From: Sulfurovum sp.
GTDB taxonomy: Bacteria > Campylobacterota > Campylobacteria > Campylobacterales > Sulfurovaceae
Direction of reading: 5' to 3'
DNA length: 5,922 nt
Assembly (NCBI GenBank): GCA_021159425.1
Contig: JAGGRU010000076.1
Coordinates: 1-5,922 of the forward strand
The notes beneath the pieces were generated by a model that did no database searches, was not told the DNA's origin, and saw only the letters and a list, made by a program, of their open reading frames with translations. Numbering within the stretch: position 1 is the stretch's first letter; each line of letters starts with the position of its first letter. Made by a program: the position numbers and the translations under genes. Below, piece by piece: positions 1-5,815 of this stretch.

Positions 1-9
1 GGATGAGGG

Positions 10-636
10 ATGTATAAGATATTTGCGATTTTTACTACTTTGGTTTTTTTTGTTGCCTGTACTTCAAAAGAACAGCAAGCACTCATACAAACGTATGAGA
101 AAGAAAAAAATTATCATATGCAACTGCAAAAAACAGAAAAAACACAACTGTATGATAGTCAAGTTACAAAAGCAATGCTTACAGCAACGTATTTGTTTGA
201 ACAAAGTGTAGATAAAAATGATACACGTGATGAAGTCTTTATTGTTGGTATTTATATAGAAGAGGATGAATATGATACATTTGATGAAGTTTCATTTGAA
301 GAGGACGATTATACACTGTTGCTCAGGGATACACGTACTAAAAAAAGTAAAAGCAAAAAAGATAAAGATATAAAAAGTAAAACCAAAAAAGATAAAGCGA
401 AAAAAGATGAAACTAAAAAAGATAAATCACCTAAAAGTGTAAAAAAGTTAAAATTTGATGATCCTCTATTAAAAGATATTTCATTTAAATCAGAGTGGAG
501 CAAATTTTATCTAGTTACCTTCCCACACACTAAAAAGAAAAGTTTTAAACTTATTTTTGAAAGTGATTTTTATGGGAAAGGTGAATTAAATTTTGCCAAA
601 GTATCAAAGTTTGTTTTAACTAAGCAGGCCTTCTAA
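10..636 (+). CDS. Putative lipoprotein with acidic stretch and lysine-rich repeat block, unknown function
   Basis: 208 residues; I do not recognise the family. The N-terminus has a short signal sequence (residues 1-16, hydrophobic from Ile4) ending in F-V-A-C, with Cys17 as the likely lipidated cysteine followed by Thr-Ser-Lys. Phe at -3 is a non-ideal lipobox residue. Residues 20-60 are polar and probably helical. Residues 84-100 are strongly acidic (EEDEYDTFDEVSFEEDD). Residues 111-148 are extremely Lys-rich and contain three tandem 10-residue units. The C-terminal 60 residues are a mixed, beta-like segment rich in aromatic residues (SEWSKFYLVTFP, KLIFESDFYGKGELNF), resembling a small folded domain. 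The protein is probably anchored in the inner or outer membrane facing the periplasm. The ATG sits only 9 bases into the window, so its promoter and any upstream operon partner are not visible; GGAT/GAGG just before it could act as a ribosome site. It converges on the slt operon. Confidence 0.75.
   Translation: MYKIFAIFTTLVFFVACTSKEQQALIQTYEKEKNYHMQLQKTEKTQLYDSQVTKAMLTATYLFEQSVDKNDTRDEVFIVGIYIEEDEYDTFDEVSFEEDDYTLLLRDTRTKKSKSKKDKDIKSKTKKDKAKKDETKKDKSPKSVKKLKFDDPLLKDISFKSEWSKFYLVTFPHTKKKSFKLIFESDFYGKGELNFAKVSKFVLTKQAF
343..432 (+). repeat. Three tandem 30-bp units coding a Lys-rich decapeptide repeat
   Basis: Three in-frame 30-base units encode KSKSKKDKDI, KSKTKKDKAK and KDETKKDKSP (residues 112-141 of the lipoprotein). 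The 12-mer AAAAAAGATAAA recurs at 355, 385 and 415, exactly 30 bases apart. Units 1 and 2 are nearly identical over about 21 bases. The repeated A6 runs make this a plausible site for replication slippage. A change in unit number keeps the reading frame, whereas slippage inside an A-run would break it. Confidence 0.8.
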
Positions 637-671
637 AAAAGCGTTTTAGAAAGTTATTATTTTCTAAAACG
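631..671. terminator. Overlapping alternative hairpins between convergent genes, possible bidirectional terminator
   Basis: TTCTAAAA (631-638) pairs with TTTTAGAA (644-651) around a 5-base loop, and on the plus strand is followed by the T-rich tract 654-663. The overlapping arm CGTTTTAGAAA (642-652) also pairs perfectly, 11 bp, with TTTCTAAAACG (661-671). Read on the minus strand, this second hairpin is followed after one base by six U residues (complement of 635-640). The plus gene could therefore end with the first hairpin and the slt operon with the second. The stems are A+T-rich with few G-C pairs, so strength is uncertain. The lipoprotein stop codon lies in the left arm and the slt stop codon in the second loop. 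Confidence 0.55.
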
Positions 672-1940
672 GTCTGTTTTTGATGGTGTTGTCAATTGAT
701 CAATGTAAGGTAGAAGGCGGGTTGGTTTCCCCAGCTTATTTAAGTAAATAACATAATTTGTAAGTACACGTTTTCCATACTCTCTTGCCTCAACATTTGT
801 CATTTTTTCCATACTCAAATAGGGTTCAAAGGCACCTTTCCTAAAGTATCTGTTATTCTTTATCAGTCTTTTTGTAAAACCGATCCCACCATTATATGCA
901 TACGCAACAAAAAGAGGGTGATAAAGCCATTTATCCAGATAATCAAGATGATGATCAGCATACTGTATGGCTTTTCTTGGATTGAAAATATCATCGTAGT
1001 CTATATGCTCACCTCTCTGCTTTGCCACATGATCAATGAGAAAAGGCATGAACTGCATCATTCCCAATGCAAAAGAACGGGAAACGGATGCTGGAACAAA
1101 ACGGCTCTCCTGTCTGGCAATGGCATAAATAATAGCTTGACGTTCTTTTGAATATTTTCTCATAAGTCTTCTGTAAGGCTTAGGGAAATATGATTTTTTG
1201 TAGTTACATGCTCTGGCCAACAGGTAGGTATGCATACCTACCGTTGCTTTTGATTCACAGGTATCTGCCAGATCTTCAAGATCGGTTGAGGGTAAATTCA
1301 TTCTGGCTTTTATCTTCGCCCAGTGTATAGGATCTTTTTCATTAATGCCGTAAACACTATCCTTGCTTATAGAGGGTGTAACTATACTTCTTGGGTATTG
1401 ACTTTTTGTCATATCTGCTGCAAGAAGGGTGTACATATTGATATGGTAACTTTTTTTCAGTTTAGAGAGATAACTTTTATTTTTTGTGACCTTGTAGAGC
1501 CAGAAAAGTGATTTGTCTTTTTCCCATCTGTCGACATATTGTCTATATGCAGCATTAAAGTGCTGGGCAGCTTTTCCTAACTGATTCTTTTCAACCATTT
1601 TAATACCATAGTTAAAAGATTTATTGCCATTTGATTTTGCTTTCCAATCAGTTTTCTTTCTCTGAGGTCCGGGTTTTCTTTTTGTTTGTTTCGCATTTAA
1701 ACCCGTTTTTTTCTTGTATGCCACACGAAGTTTTTTATTTATGTATTTTGCATCACCAATGATGGCTTTTGCCTGAGATGCAGTCGTACTTTTCTGAGAT
1801 AAAAAACGCCAGATATAATAGTCTTTTTCAACACTTAAAGGCATCTTCTTGACTTGTCCGTATCTAAATGTTTTAGCACTTAGCACAGTACCAAAAAGAA
1901 TAAATATTGAGAGCGTTATAAAGAGTAGTTTTTGTTTCAT
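657..1940 (-). CDS. slt: Soluble-type lytic murein transglycosylase (GH23, SLT domain)
   Basis: 427 residues. A signal peptide (Lys2/Lys4, hydrophobic 5-20, probable cleavage near Ser21-Ala22) sends it to the periplasm. The C-terminal SLT domain (about 262-405) has the family motifs in order: A-R-Q-E-S-R-F with catalytic Glu278, G-M-M-Q-F-M-P at 293-299 (usual GLMQ), A-Y-N-G-G at 348-352 (usual AYNAG) and V-L-T-N-Y-V-I-Y at 392-399. This family cleaves the MurNAc-GlcNAc bond of peptidoglycan, leaving 1,6-anhydroMurNAc. The N-terminal half is probably a helical superhelix like that of Slt70 but shorter (E. coli Slt70 is over 600 residues), with a very basic stretch at 76-103. Cys228 and Cys245 could form a disulfide. 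AGGA (1947-1950) lies 6 bases before the ATG. Its start is 3 bases from the yggT stop, so it is the last gene of the gltX operon. The fold assignment is firm; the exact Slt subclass is less so. Confidence 0.93.
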   Translation of the reverse strand: MKQKLLFITLSIFILFGTVLSAKTFRYGQVKKMPLSVEKDYYIWRFLSQKSTTASQAKAIIGDAKYINKKLRVAYKKKTGLNAKQTKRKPGPQRKKTDWKAKSNGNKSFNYGIKMVEKNQLGKAAQHFNAAYRQYVDRWEKDKSLFWLYKVTKNKSYLSKLKKSYHINMYTLLAADMTKSQYPRSIVTPSISKDSVYGINEKDPIHWAKIKARMNLPSTDLEDLADTCESKATVGMHTYLLARACNYKKSYFPKPYRRLMRKYSKERQAIIYAIARQESRFVPASVSRSFALGMMQFMPFLIDHVAKQRGEHIDYDDIFNPRKAIQYADHHLDYLDKWLYHPLFVAYAYNGGIGFTKRLIKNNRYFRKGAFEPYLSMEKMTNVEAREYGKRVLTNYVIYLNKLGKPTRLLPYIDQLTTPSKTDRFRK

Positions 1941-1943
1941 GAA

Positions 1944-2219
1944 TTATCCTACAAATGCACGCATCATAAAGGTATCAAGAAATTGAAGCCCAAGGATGAT
2001 CACAAGTGGAGAGAGGTCAATTCCTGAAAAAACTACAAAAGGTATCTTCTGTCGTATAAAAGCATAAACAGGTTCAGTTAACCTATAGAGTGTCTGTACA
2101 ATAGGGTTGCTGGGGTCTGGTCTTACAAAACTTAAAAGAGCAGAAATAATAACGATCCAGATATAAACATTAATAATCGTATGTAAAAGTTGGACGATGG
2201 AATAAATTAGGGAACTCAT
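1944..2219 (-). CDS. yggT: YggT family integral membrane protein
   Basis: 91 residues, the length of a single YggT unit (E. coli YggT carries two). Hydrophobic helix 1 spans about 10-31 and helix 2 about 65-83. Between them is the family signature: ALLSFVRPDPSNPIV (27-41), L-T-E-P-V-Y (47-52), a basic R-Q-K before I-P (56-60), and G-I-D-L-S-P-L-V (66-73). The family is widespread, including YlmG in Gram-positive bacteria and plastids. It is linked by genetic context and some mutant data to cell division, thylakoid or nucleoid organisation, or osmotic stress; its biochemical role is unsettled. The start codon overlaps the gltX stop as ATGA, and GGAGGT lies 7 bases upstream inside the gltX 3' end, so translation is probably coupled. 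slt follows after 3 bases. The position between an aminoacyl-tRNA synthetase and a murein hydrolase fits a housekeeping envelope role but does not define one. Confidence 0.93.
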   Translation of the reverse strand: MSSLIYSIVQLLHTIINVYIWIVIISALLSFVRPDPSNPIVQTLYRLTEPVYAFIRQKIPFVVFSGIDLSPLVIILGLQFLDTFMMRAFVG

Positions 2220-3523
2220 GATGCTACCTCCAGTAGGTAAGGTTTGATAAGTGGGTAAATATCACTCAGTTCAGGACCTTTGTCGGTGCCTGTGAGTAAG
2301 ATACGTAGTGGTTTTGAGAACTTCTCGCTTTGAAGACCAGATGCTTTCATCATTGTAGAGTGAAATTCGTCAAAGCTATTGAGCATAGGGAGTTTCTGTA
2401 TCAGTTTTTCCATAATACGCATCTCTTTGCCCCATTCACCGCTAAAGTCTTTAGGTGAAAAAATAGGGTGTATCTTTGCTTCAAGTTCTTTTGTCGTACT
2501 TGTTTCTTCTAAGTATACCTTTGCAAGTTTACCTATGTCGGCATCTGCAAAGCCAAAGAGAGATGAGAGTTGCTTATTATCCATCATTTTTAAATGTGCT
2601 CTGTTGATGAAACGCAGTTTATCTATGTCAAATTTTGCTGGAGACTTTGAGATGTTTTCCAGTTTGAACCACTCGAGTGCTTCTGGCATCGTAAAGATCT
2701 CTCTAGGTGTTTTGTTGGCAAGTATTATAAGATAATTAGCTATGGCATCAGGGATAAACCCTTGTTCAAAAAGCCATTTCACAGTACCTGCATCATCTTT
2801 TTCACTCATTTTCTTACCCTCTGTATTTAAAATAATAGGCAAATGAGCATAGGTTGTCTCTTCTTCATAGCCAAGTTGCATTTTAATATGTTTCTGTTTA
2901 GGCGTATCACTCAAATGCTCTTCACCGCGTATAATGAAATTCACGCCGGACAACATATCATCACAGGCACAGGCAAAGTTGTAAGTGGGTGTACCGTCAG
3001 CACGTAAGATAACAAAAGAGTCAACCTCATTTGGATCAGTCACAATGTCACCCTTAATGAGATCATGGTTCACTATGTCATGTTCAGGCTTTTTAAGACG
3101 AATAACAAAAGGAATGCCAGACTCTTTTAATCTTGCATGTTCAGTTTTATCTACTTCAAAACACTGTCCACTGTAACGGTAATCCACTCTGTTGGTTTTT
3201 GCTGTTTTTCTATCGGCTTCCAACTGTTCCGGAGTACAGGTACATACAAATGCCTTTCCCTCTTCAAGTAGACGGATAGCCAAGGTCTGATGCATATGCA
3301 TATGTTCACTCTGATGAAAAACACTCTCATGTTTTAAAGCAAACTTTTCTAATATTTGCATGATTTCAGTATCTTTACCTTCAATATTACGTTCTTTATC
3401 CGTATCTTCTATACGTATAATAAATGATTCATTTCTTTGTTGTGCAACAAGGTAGTTCAATAGTGCAACACGTAAGTTACCTATATGCATATCACCGGTA
3501 GGTGAGGGTGCAAATCTTAGCAT
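2216..3523 (-). CDS. gltX: Glutamyl-tRNA synthetase, GluRS2 type (probable Glu-tRNA(Gln) former)
   Basis: 435 residues, a full-length class I enzyme of bacterial GluRS type. The N-terminal R-F-A-P-S-P-T-G-D-M-H-I-G-N (3-16) holds the HIGH-equivalent HIGN (13-16). R-I-E-D-T-D (37-42) follows. A zinc-knuckle pattern C94-x-C96 ... Y117-x3-C121 is intact. T-P-T-Y-N-F-A (178-184), I-R-G-E-E-H (198-203) and the second catalytic loop K-M-S-E-K (238-242) come next, then the helical anticodon-binding region to the end. The overall pattern matches, from memory, H. pylori GltX2, which is known to charge tRNA(Gln) with Glu for correction by GatCAB; by homology this enzyme probably has that role, with a separate gltX for tRNA(Glu) elsewhere. 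GGAG (3532-3535) sits 8 bases before the ATG. It is the first gene of gltX-yggT-slt. Oddity: the loop reads KMSEK where KMSKR is usual. tRNA specificity cannot be proven from sequence. Confidence 0.95.
   Translation of the reverse strand: MLRFAPSPTGDMHIGNLRVALLNYLVAQQRNESFIIRIEDTDKERNIEGKDTEIMQILEKFALKHESVFHQSEHMHMHQTLAIRLLEEGKAFVCTCTPEQLEADRKTAKTNRVDYRYSGQCFEVDKTEHARLKESGIPFVIRLKKPEHDIVNHDLIKGDIVTDPNEVDSFVILRADGTPTYNFACACDDMLSGVNFIIRGEEHLSDTPKQKHIKMQLGYEEETTYAHLPIILNTEGKKMSEKDDAGTVKWLFEQGFIPDAIANYLIILANKTPREIFTMPEALEWFKLENISKSPAKFDIDKLRFINRAHLKMMDNKQLSSLFGFADADIGKLAKVYLEETSTTKELEAKIHPIFSPKDFSGEWGKEMRIMEKLIQKLPMLNSFDEFHSTMMKASGLQSEKFSKPLRILLTGTDKGPELSDIYPLIKPYLLEVAS
2226..2231 (-). promoter_or_regulatory. 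Strong Shine-Dalgarno for yggT inside gltX
   Basis: On the minus strand GGAGGT occurs 6-7 bases before the yggT ATG (2219-2217) and lies within the last codons of gltX. It is the best ribosome site in the window. It confirms the yggT start and implies re-initiation after gltX termination at the ATGA overlap. Confidence 0.8.
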
Positions 3524-3547
3524 TTATCTGACTCCATAGTGGTTAAA

Positions 3548-3582
3548 TTTCAGTAATGCTATTATAGGGTTTTTTACTGAAA
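3548..3582. repeat. 9-bp inverted repeat bracketing the gltX -10 box
   Basis: TTTCAGTAA (3548-3556) and its exact reverse complement TTACTGAAA (3574-3582) are separated by 17 bases, with centres 26 bp apart. The presumed gltX -10 hexamer (3561-3566) lies between them. The downstream arm would cover the transcription start region. The arrangement resembles an operator half-site pair, but no regulator is recognisable and the arms are A+T-rich. Confidence 0.5.
3561..3566 (-). promoter_or_regulatory. Probable -10 box of the gltX-yggT-slt operon
   Basis: On the minus strand the hexamer is a perfect TATAAT, preceded by AACCC, 38 bases upstream of the gltX ATG. Transcription would start near 3554 and give a leader of roughly 30 bases. 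No good -35 is present at 17 bases; TTGATG (3587-3592) is at 20. A weak or absent -35 with A/T-rich upstream DNA is typical of Campylobacterota housekeeping promoters. Confidence 0.6.
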
Positions 3583-3639
3583 ATAACATCAAAAAAATAT
3601 TTTCCGTTTGAGTGCATATAGGTTACACAGGAGAAAGTA

Positions 3640-3645
3640 TATAAT
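3640..3645 (+). promoter_or_regulatory. Probable -10 box of the doxX / FMN-protein transcript
   Basis: A perfect TATAAT lies 33 bases before the doxX ATG, within the A/T-rich run TATATAATTTTTAAAT. No consensus -35 is found at 16-18 bases. The inferred start near 3652 leaves a leader of about 27 bases that includes the ribosome site at 3668-3673. Confidence 0.55.
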
Positions 3646-3667
3646 TTTTAAATGTAATTGTTGTGTA

Positions 3668-3673
3668 AAGGAG
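3668..3673 (+). promoter_or_regulatory. Ribosome binding site fixing the doxX start at 3679
   Basis: AAGGAG is followed by five T residues and then ATG. An in-frame TTG at 3658 would extend the protein by seven residues, but the extension would run through this ribosome site and has none of its own. ATG 3679 is therefore the start. Confidence 0.85.
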
Positions 3674-3678
3674 TTTTT

Positions 3679-4134
3679 ATGAAAGAATTATCTCTAAAAG
3701 ATTTTTTGGGTGAGTGTCGTGTATTGTTCTCTTATCCTAAAAATATAGTTGTTCTAATGGCTCGTTGGCTCATTGCCTATGGTTTTGCAGTACCGGCACT
3801 TGCCAAAATAAACAATTTGGAAGGCACCATTGTCTGGTTTGAACAAATCCATATCCCTTTTCCTGTTTTAGCTGCATATTTGGTTTCAAGTATCGAAACC
3901 TTAGGAATAGTTTTACTGGTGCTAGGACTTTTTACACGTTATATATCTGTTTTACTTTCCTGTGTGATGCTTGGGGCTATTCTTTTTGTACATCTTCAAC
4001 ATGGTTTTTCCTCTGCAAATAACGGGTTTGAAATACCACTGTATTATTTTATTTTTCTTATGATCTTTGCCTCTTACGGTGCAGGTAAATATAGTTTGGA
4101 TCATCTGCTTTTCAAAAATGACGAATATGAATAA
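3679..4134 (+). CDS. DoxX family integral membrane protein
   Basis: 151 residues from the ATG with a clear ribosome site. Four hydrophobic helices are visible at about 24-45, 61-84, 88-106 and 118-136. DoxX-family hallmarks are A-R-W-L-I-A-Y-G-F (28-36) with a following A-K (42-43), Glu73 in the second helix (S-S-I-E-T-L-G), L-G-L-F-T-R (82-87), H105/H108 at the end of helix 3, and the terminal G-A-G-K-Y-S-L-D (134-141). The family includes the small subunit of archaeal thiosulfate:quinone oxidoreductase and mycobacterial DoxX of the membrane oxidoreductase complex with SodA and SseA. Many members are uncharacterised, so the reaction here is unknown and the name should not be read as thiosulfate oxidation. 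It overlaps the next gene by 8 bases, so the two are almost certainly co-transcribed and co-translated. This suggests that it works with that FMN/Fe-S protein at the inner membrane (inference). Confidence 0.88.
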   Translation: MKELSLKDFLGECRVLFSYPKNIVVLMARWLIAYGFAVPALAKINNLEGTIVWFEQIHIPFPVLAAYLVSSIETLGIVLLVLGLFTRYISVLLSCVMLGAILFVHLQHGFSSANNGFEIPLYYFIFLMIFASYGAGKYSLDHLLFKNDEYE

Positions 4135-5815
4135 TATACAAATATTTCAAAACATCAGCATACTCACTGCTGACTGGAGTATGATTATCAAGCTCTTTAT
4201 TATCGTTGTTATTTTAGTTTCCATTGGGATCGCCATTTACGACCGTTTTATACAGAGGAAGAACCAACTTTTAATTAATTACCCTCTCATAGGAAGACTG
4301 CGTTACTTTTTTTACCTCTTGCGTAATCCTATGCGGCAATACTTCGGAGATGAAACCTTCTATAACTCTTTTGAAAAGCTGGACTGGATCAACAAAGTGG
4401 CTGCAAATAAAAACCCTTATTTGTCATTTTCCCCGACAAAACCTTACGGGAATCAAAAAATACTTTTTAAACATGCCAACTTTGTAAAAGAGATCGATGA
4501 AGTGCAGGCAGAATTTTCTGTAACCTTTGGGAAAAACAGAAAACACCCATTTGTGAGTAAAAGTATAGTAGGGCGTTCGGCTATGAGTGACGGGGCTATC
4601 TCACCGGAGGGAACACGTGCTTTTAGCATAGGTGCATACAAAGGTGAATTTTCCATCAATACAGGAGAAGGTGGATTAACTTCCAATTTTCTGGCTACTT
4701 TGAATGTTGAAGATTGTAAATGTACAGAGTATCTTGAAATAAAAACAGGTACGTGGTTTGCAAAGTCAGTCTATAAAGTCATTAGATTTTTTACCAATAA
4801 AGAAGTGTCACAGCGTGTTTACAGAAGAATGGTGCTAAGACAGAAAGACAAAGGTACTTTTATATTTGATAATATTAAGATGGTTTATTTTCGTATTGAT
4901 TGGACAAAAGAGATGAAGTACTTTCCTAATGAAGTACCTGACAGTGTTGCAGATATTACATTTCAAATGGGGAGCGGACTTTACGGTGTGAGAGATGCTG
5001 AAGGGTTGTTTGATGAGGAACGTTATAAAAAAGTGCTCTCTTTTTGTCGCATGACGGAAGTAAAATTAGCCCAGGGCGCAAAGCAGACAGGAGGGAAACT
5101 GTTGGCTGCAAAAGTAAGTGATGACATTGCTTATTACAGGGGAGTACCTGCCCATCAGGATCTCATAAGCCCAAACCGTTTTCCTTTTGCCAGGGACATG
5201 GAAACTTTCTTTGATTTTACCGCTAAACTACAGGAACTATCAGGTAAACCTGTGGGCTTTAAGATCGTTATTTCTACAAAAGAAGATTTTAAACTTTATG
5301 CTAAAGCACTCAAAAAGAGAGTAGATCAGGGTGAAAATATTATTGACTTTATTACTATAGACGGAGGAGATGGTGGTTCGGCAACAGCTCCTCTTGAAAT
5401 GATGAGCAAAATAGGTTTACCGATCAGAGAGTCTTTAGTTATTGTTAATGATGTATTAAAAGAGTATGGCTTAAGAGATGAAATTAAAATTATTGCTGCA
5501 GAAAAAGTACTTACACCAGACGATGTCGTTGAACTTCTCTGTTATGGTGCAGACTTCATTAATATTGCAAGAGGTTTCATGATCTCTGCGGGATGCATAC
5601 GTGCCAGAGAATGTTCCGGTGCAGGTGGACGAAACTGTCCGGTAGGATTGGCAACCATGAATGAAGCAAAACGAAGTAAATATTTGGTACATCAAAAAGC
5701 AAAATATGTAGCAAATTACCATCGAGAACTGTTACATGGTGTACAGTCTTTACTTGCAGTAATGGGAAAAGAAAATGTCAATGAACTCTCTATGAGTGAT
5801 TTAAATATACGTTAA
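4127..5815 (+). CDS. Membrane-anchored FMN-binding glutamate synthase family protein (GltB-like central/FMN domain only)
   Basis: 562 residues. One strong N-terminal helix (about 19-38, followed by basic R40, R44, K45) anchors it in the membrane with the body probably cytoplasmic. Residues about 125-550 match the FMN/Fe-S half of glutamate synthase: G-S-G-L-Y-G-V-R-D (282-290), V-K-L-A-Q-G-A-K (312-319), G-V-P-A-H-Q-D (339-345), G-K-P-V-G-F-K-I (373-380), F-I-T-I-D-G-G-D-G-G (408-417), G-A-D-F-I-N-I-A-R-G-F-M (474-485), and cysteines C490, C496 and C504 before P-V-G. The class II glutamine amidotransferase domain with its N-terminal catalytic Cys and the C-terminal GXGXG domain of GltB are absent, so alone it cannot take ammonia from glutamine. 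The substrate is unknown. The start is uncertain: no ribosome site precedes ATG 4127 or ATG 4118 (565 residues); I prefer 4127, an 8-base overlap with doxX that implies coupling. C-x-C at 197-199 is an extra possible metal site. Confidence 0.88.
   Translation: MNNIQIFQNISILTADWSMIIKLFIIVVILVSIGIAIYDRFIQRKNQLLINYPLIGRLRYFFYLLRNPMRQYFGDETFYNSFEKLDWINKVAANKNPYLSFSPTKPYGNQKILFKHANFVKEIDEVQAEFSVTFGKNRKHPFVSKSIVGRSAMSDGAISPEGTRAFSIGAYKGEFSINTGEGGLTSNFLATLNVEDCKCTEYLEIKTGTWFAKSVYKVIRFFTNKEVSQRVYRRMVLRQKDKGTFIFDNIKMVYFRIDWTKEMKYFPNEVPDSVADITFQMGSGLYGVRDAEGLFDEERYKKVLSFCRMTEVKLAQGAKQTGGKLLAAKVSDDIAYYRGVPAHQDLISPNRFPFARDMETFFDFTAKLQELSGKPVGFKIVISTKEDFKLYAKALKKRVDQGENIIDFITIDGGDGGSATAPLEMMSKIGLPIRESLVIVNDVLKEYGLRDEIKIIAAEKVLTPDDVVELLCYGADFINIARGFMISAGCIRARECSGAGGRNCPVGLATMNEAKRSKYLVHQKAKYVANYHRELLHGVQSLLAVMGKENVNELSMSDLNIR

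Noticed and set aside
1..9. Possible end of an upstream gene (TGA at 4-6)
   Set aside because: Nine bases cannot establish a reading frame.
309..503. Antisense open frame opposite the lipoprotein
   Set aside because: It is a Leu/Ser/Phe-rich mirror of the Lys-rich repeat with no ribosome site; a compositional artefact.
918..1511. Plus-strand open frames opposite slt
   Set aside because: They lie antisense to a confidently assigned transglycosylase domain, have no family motifs and no ribosome sites.
2379..3176. Plus-strand open frames opposite gltX
   Set aside because: They are antisense shadows of a conserved synthetase gene, with no independent coding evidence.
3658..3678. TTG start extending the DoxX protein by seven residues
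   Set aside because: The extension overlaps a good ribosome site (AAGGAG 3668-3673) correctly spaced for ATG 3679 and has no ribosome site itself.
4067..4126. Longer N-terminus for the FMN protein, deep inside doxX
   Set aside because: It would add 20 residues overlapping the conserved end of DoxX, with no ribosome site. Starts at 4118 or 4127 give a normal short overlap and a sensible N-terminal membrane anchor.
4176..4183. GGAG next to ATG 4181 as an alternative start of the FMN protein
   Set aside because: Only one base separates GGAG from the ATG, too close for a working ribosome site, and the upstream frame is open and coupled to doxX.
4453..5722. Minus-strand open frames opposite the FMN-protein gene
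   Set aside because: They are antisense to strongly conserved FMN and Fe-S motifs, with no recognisable product.
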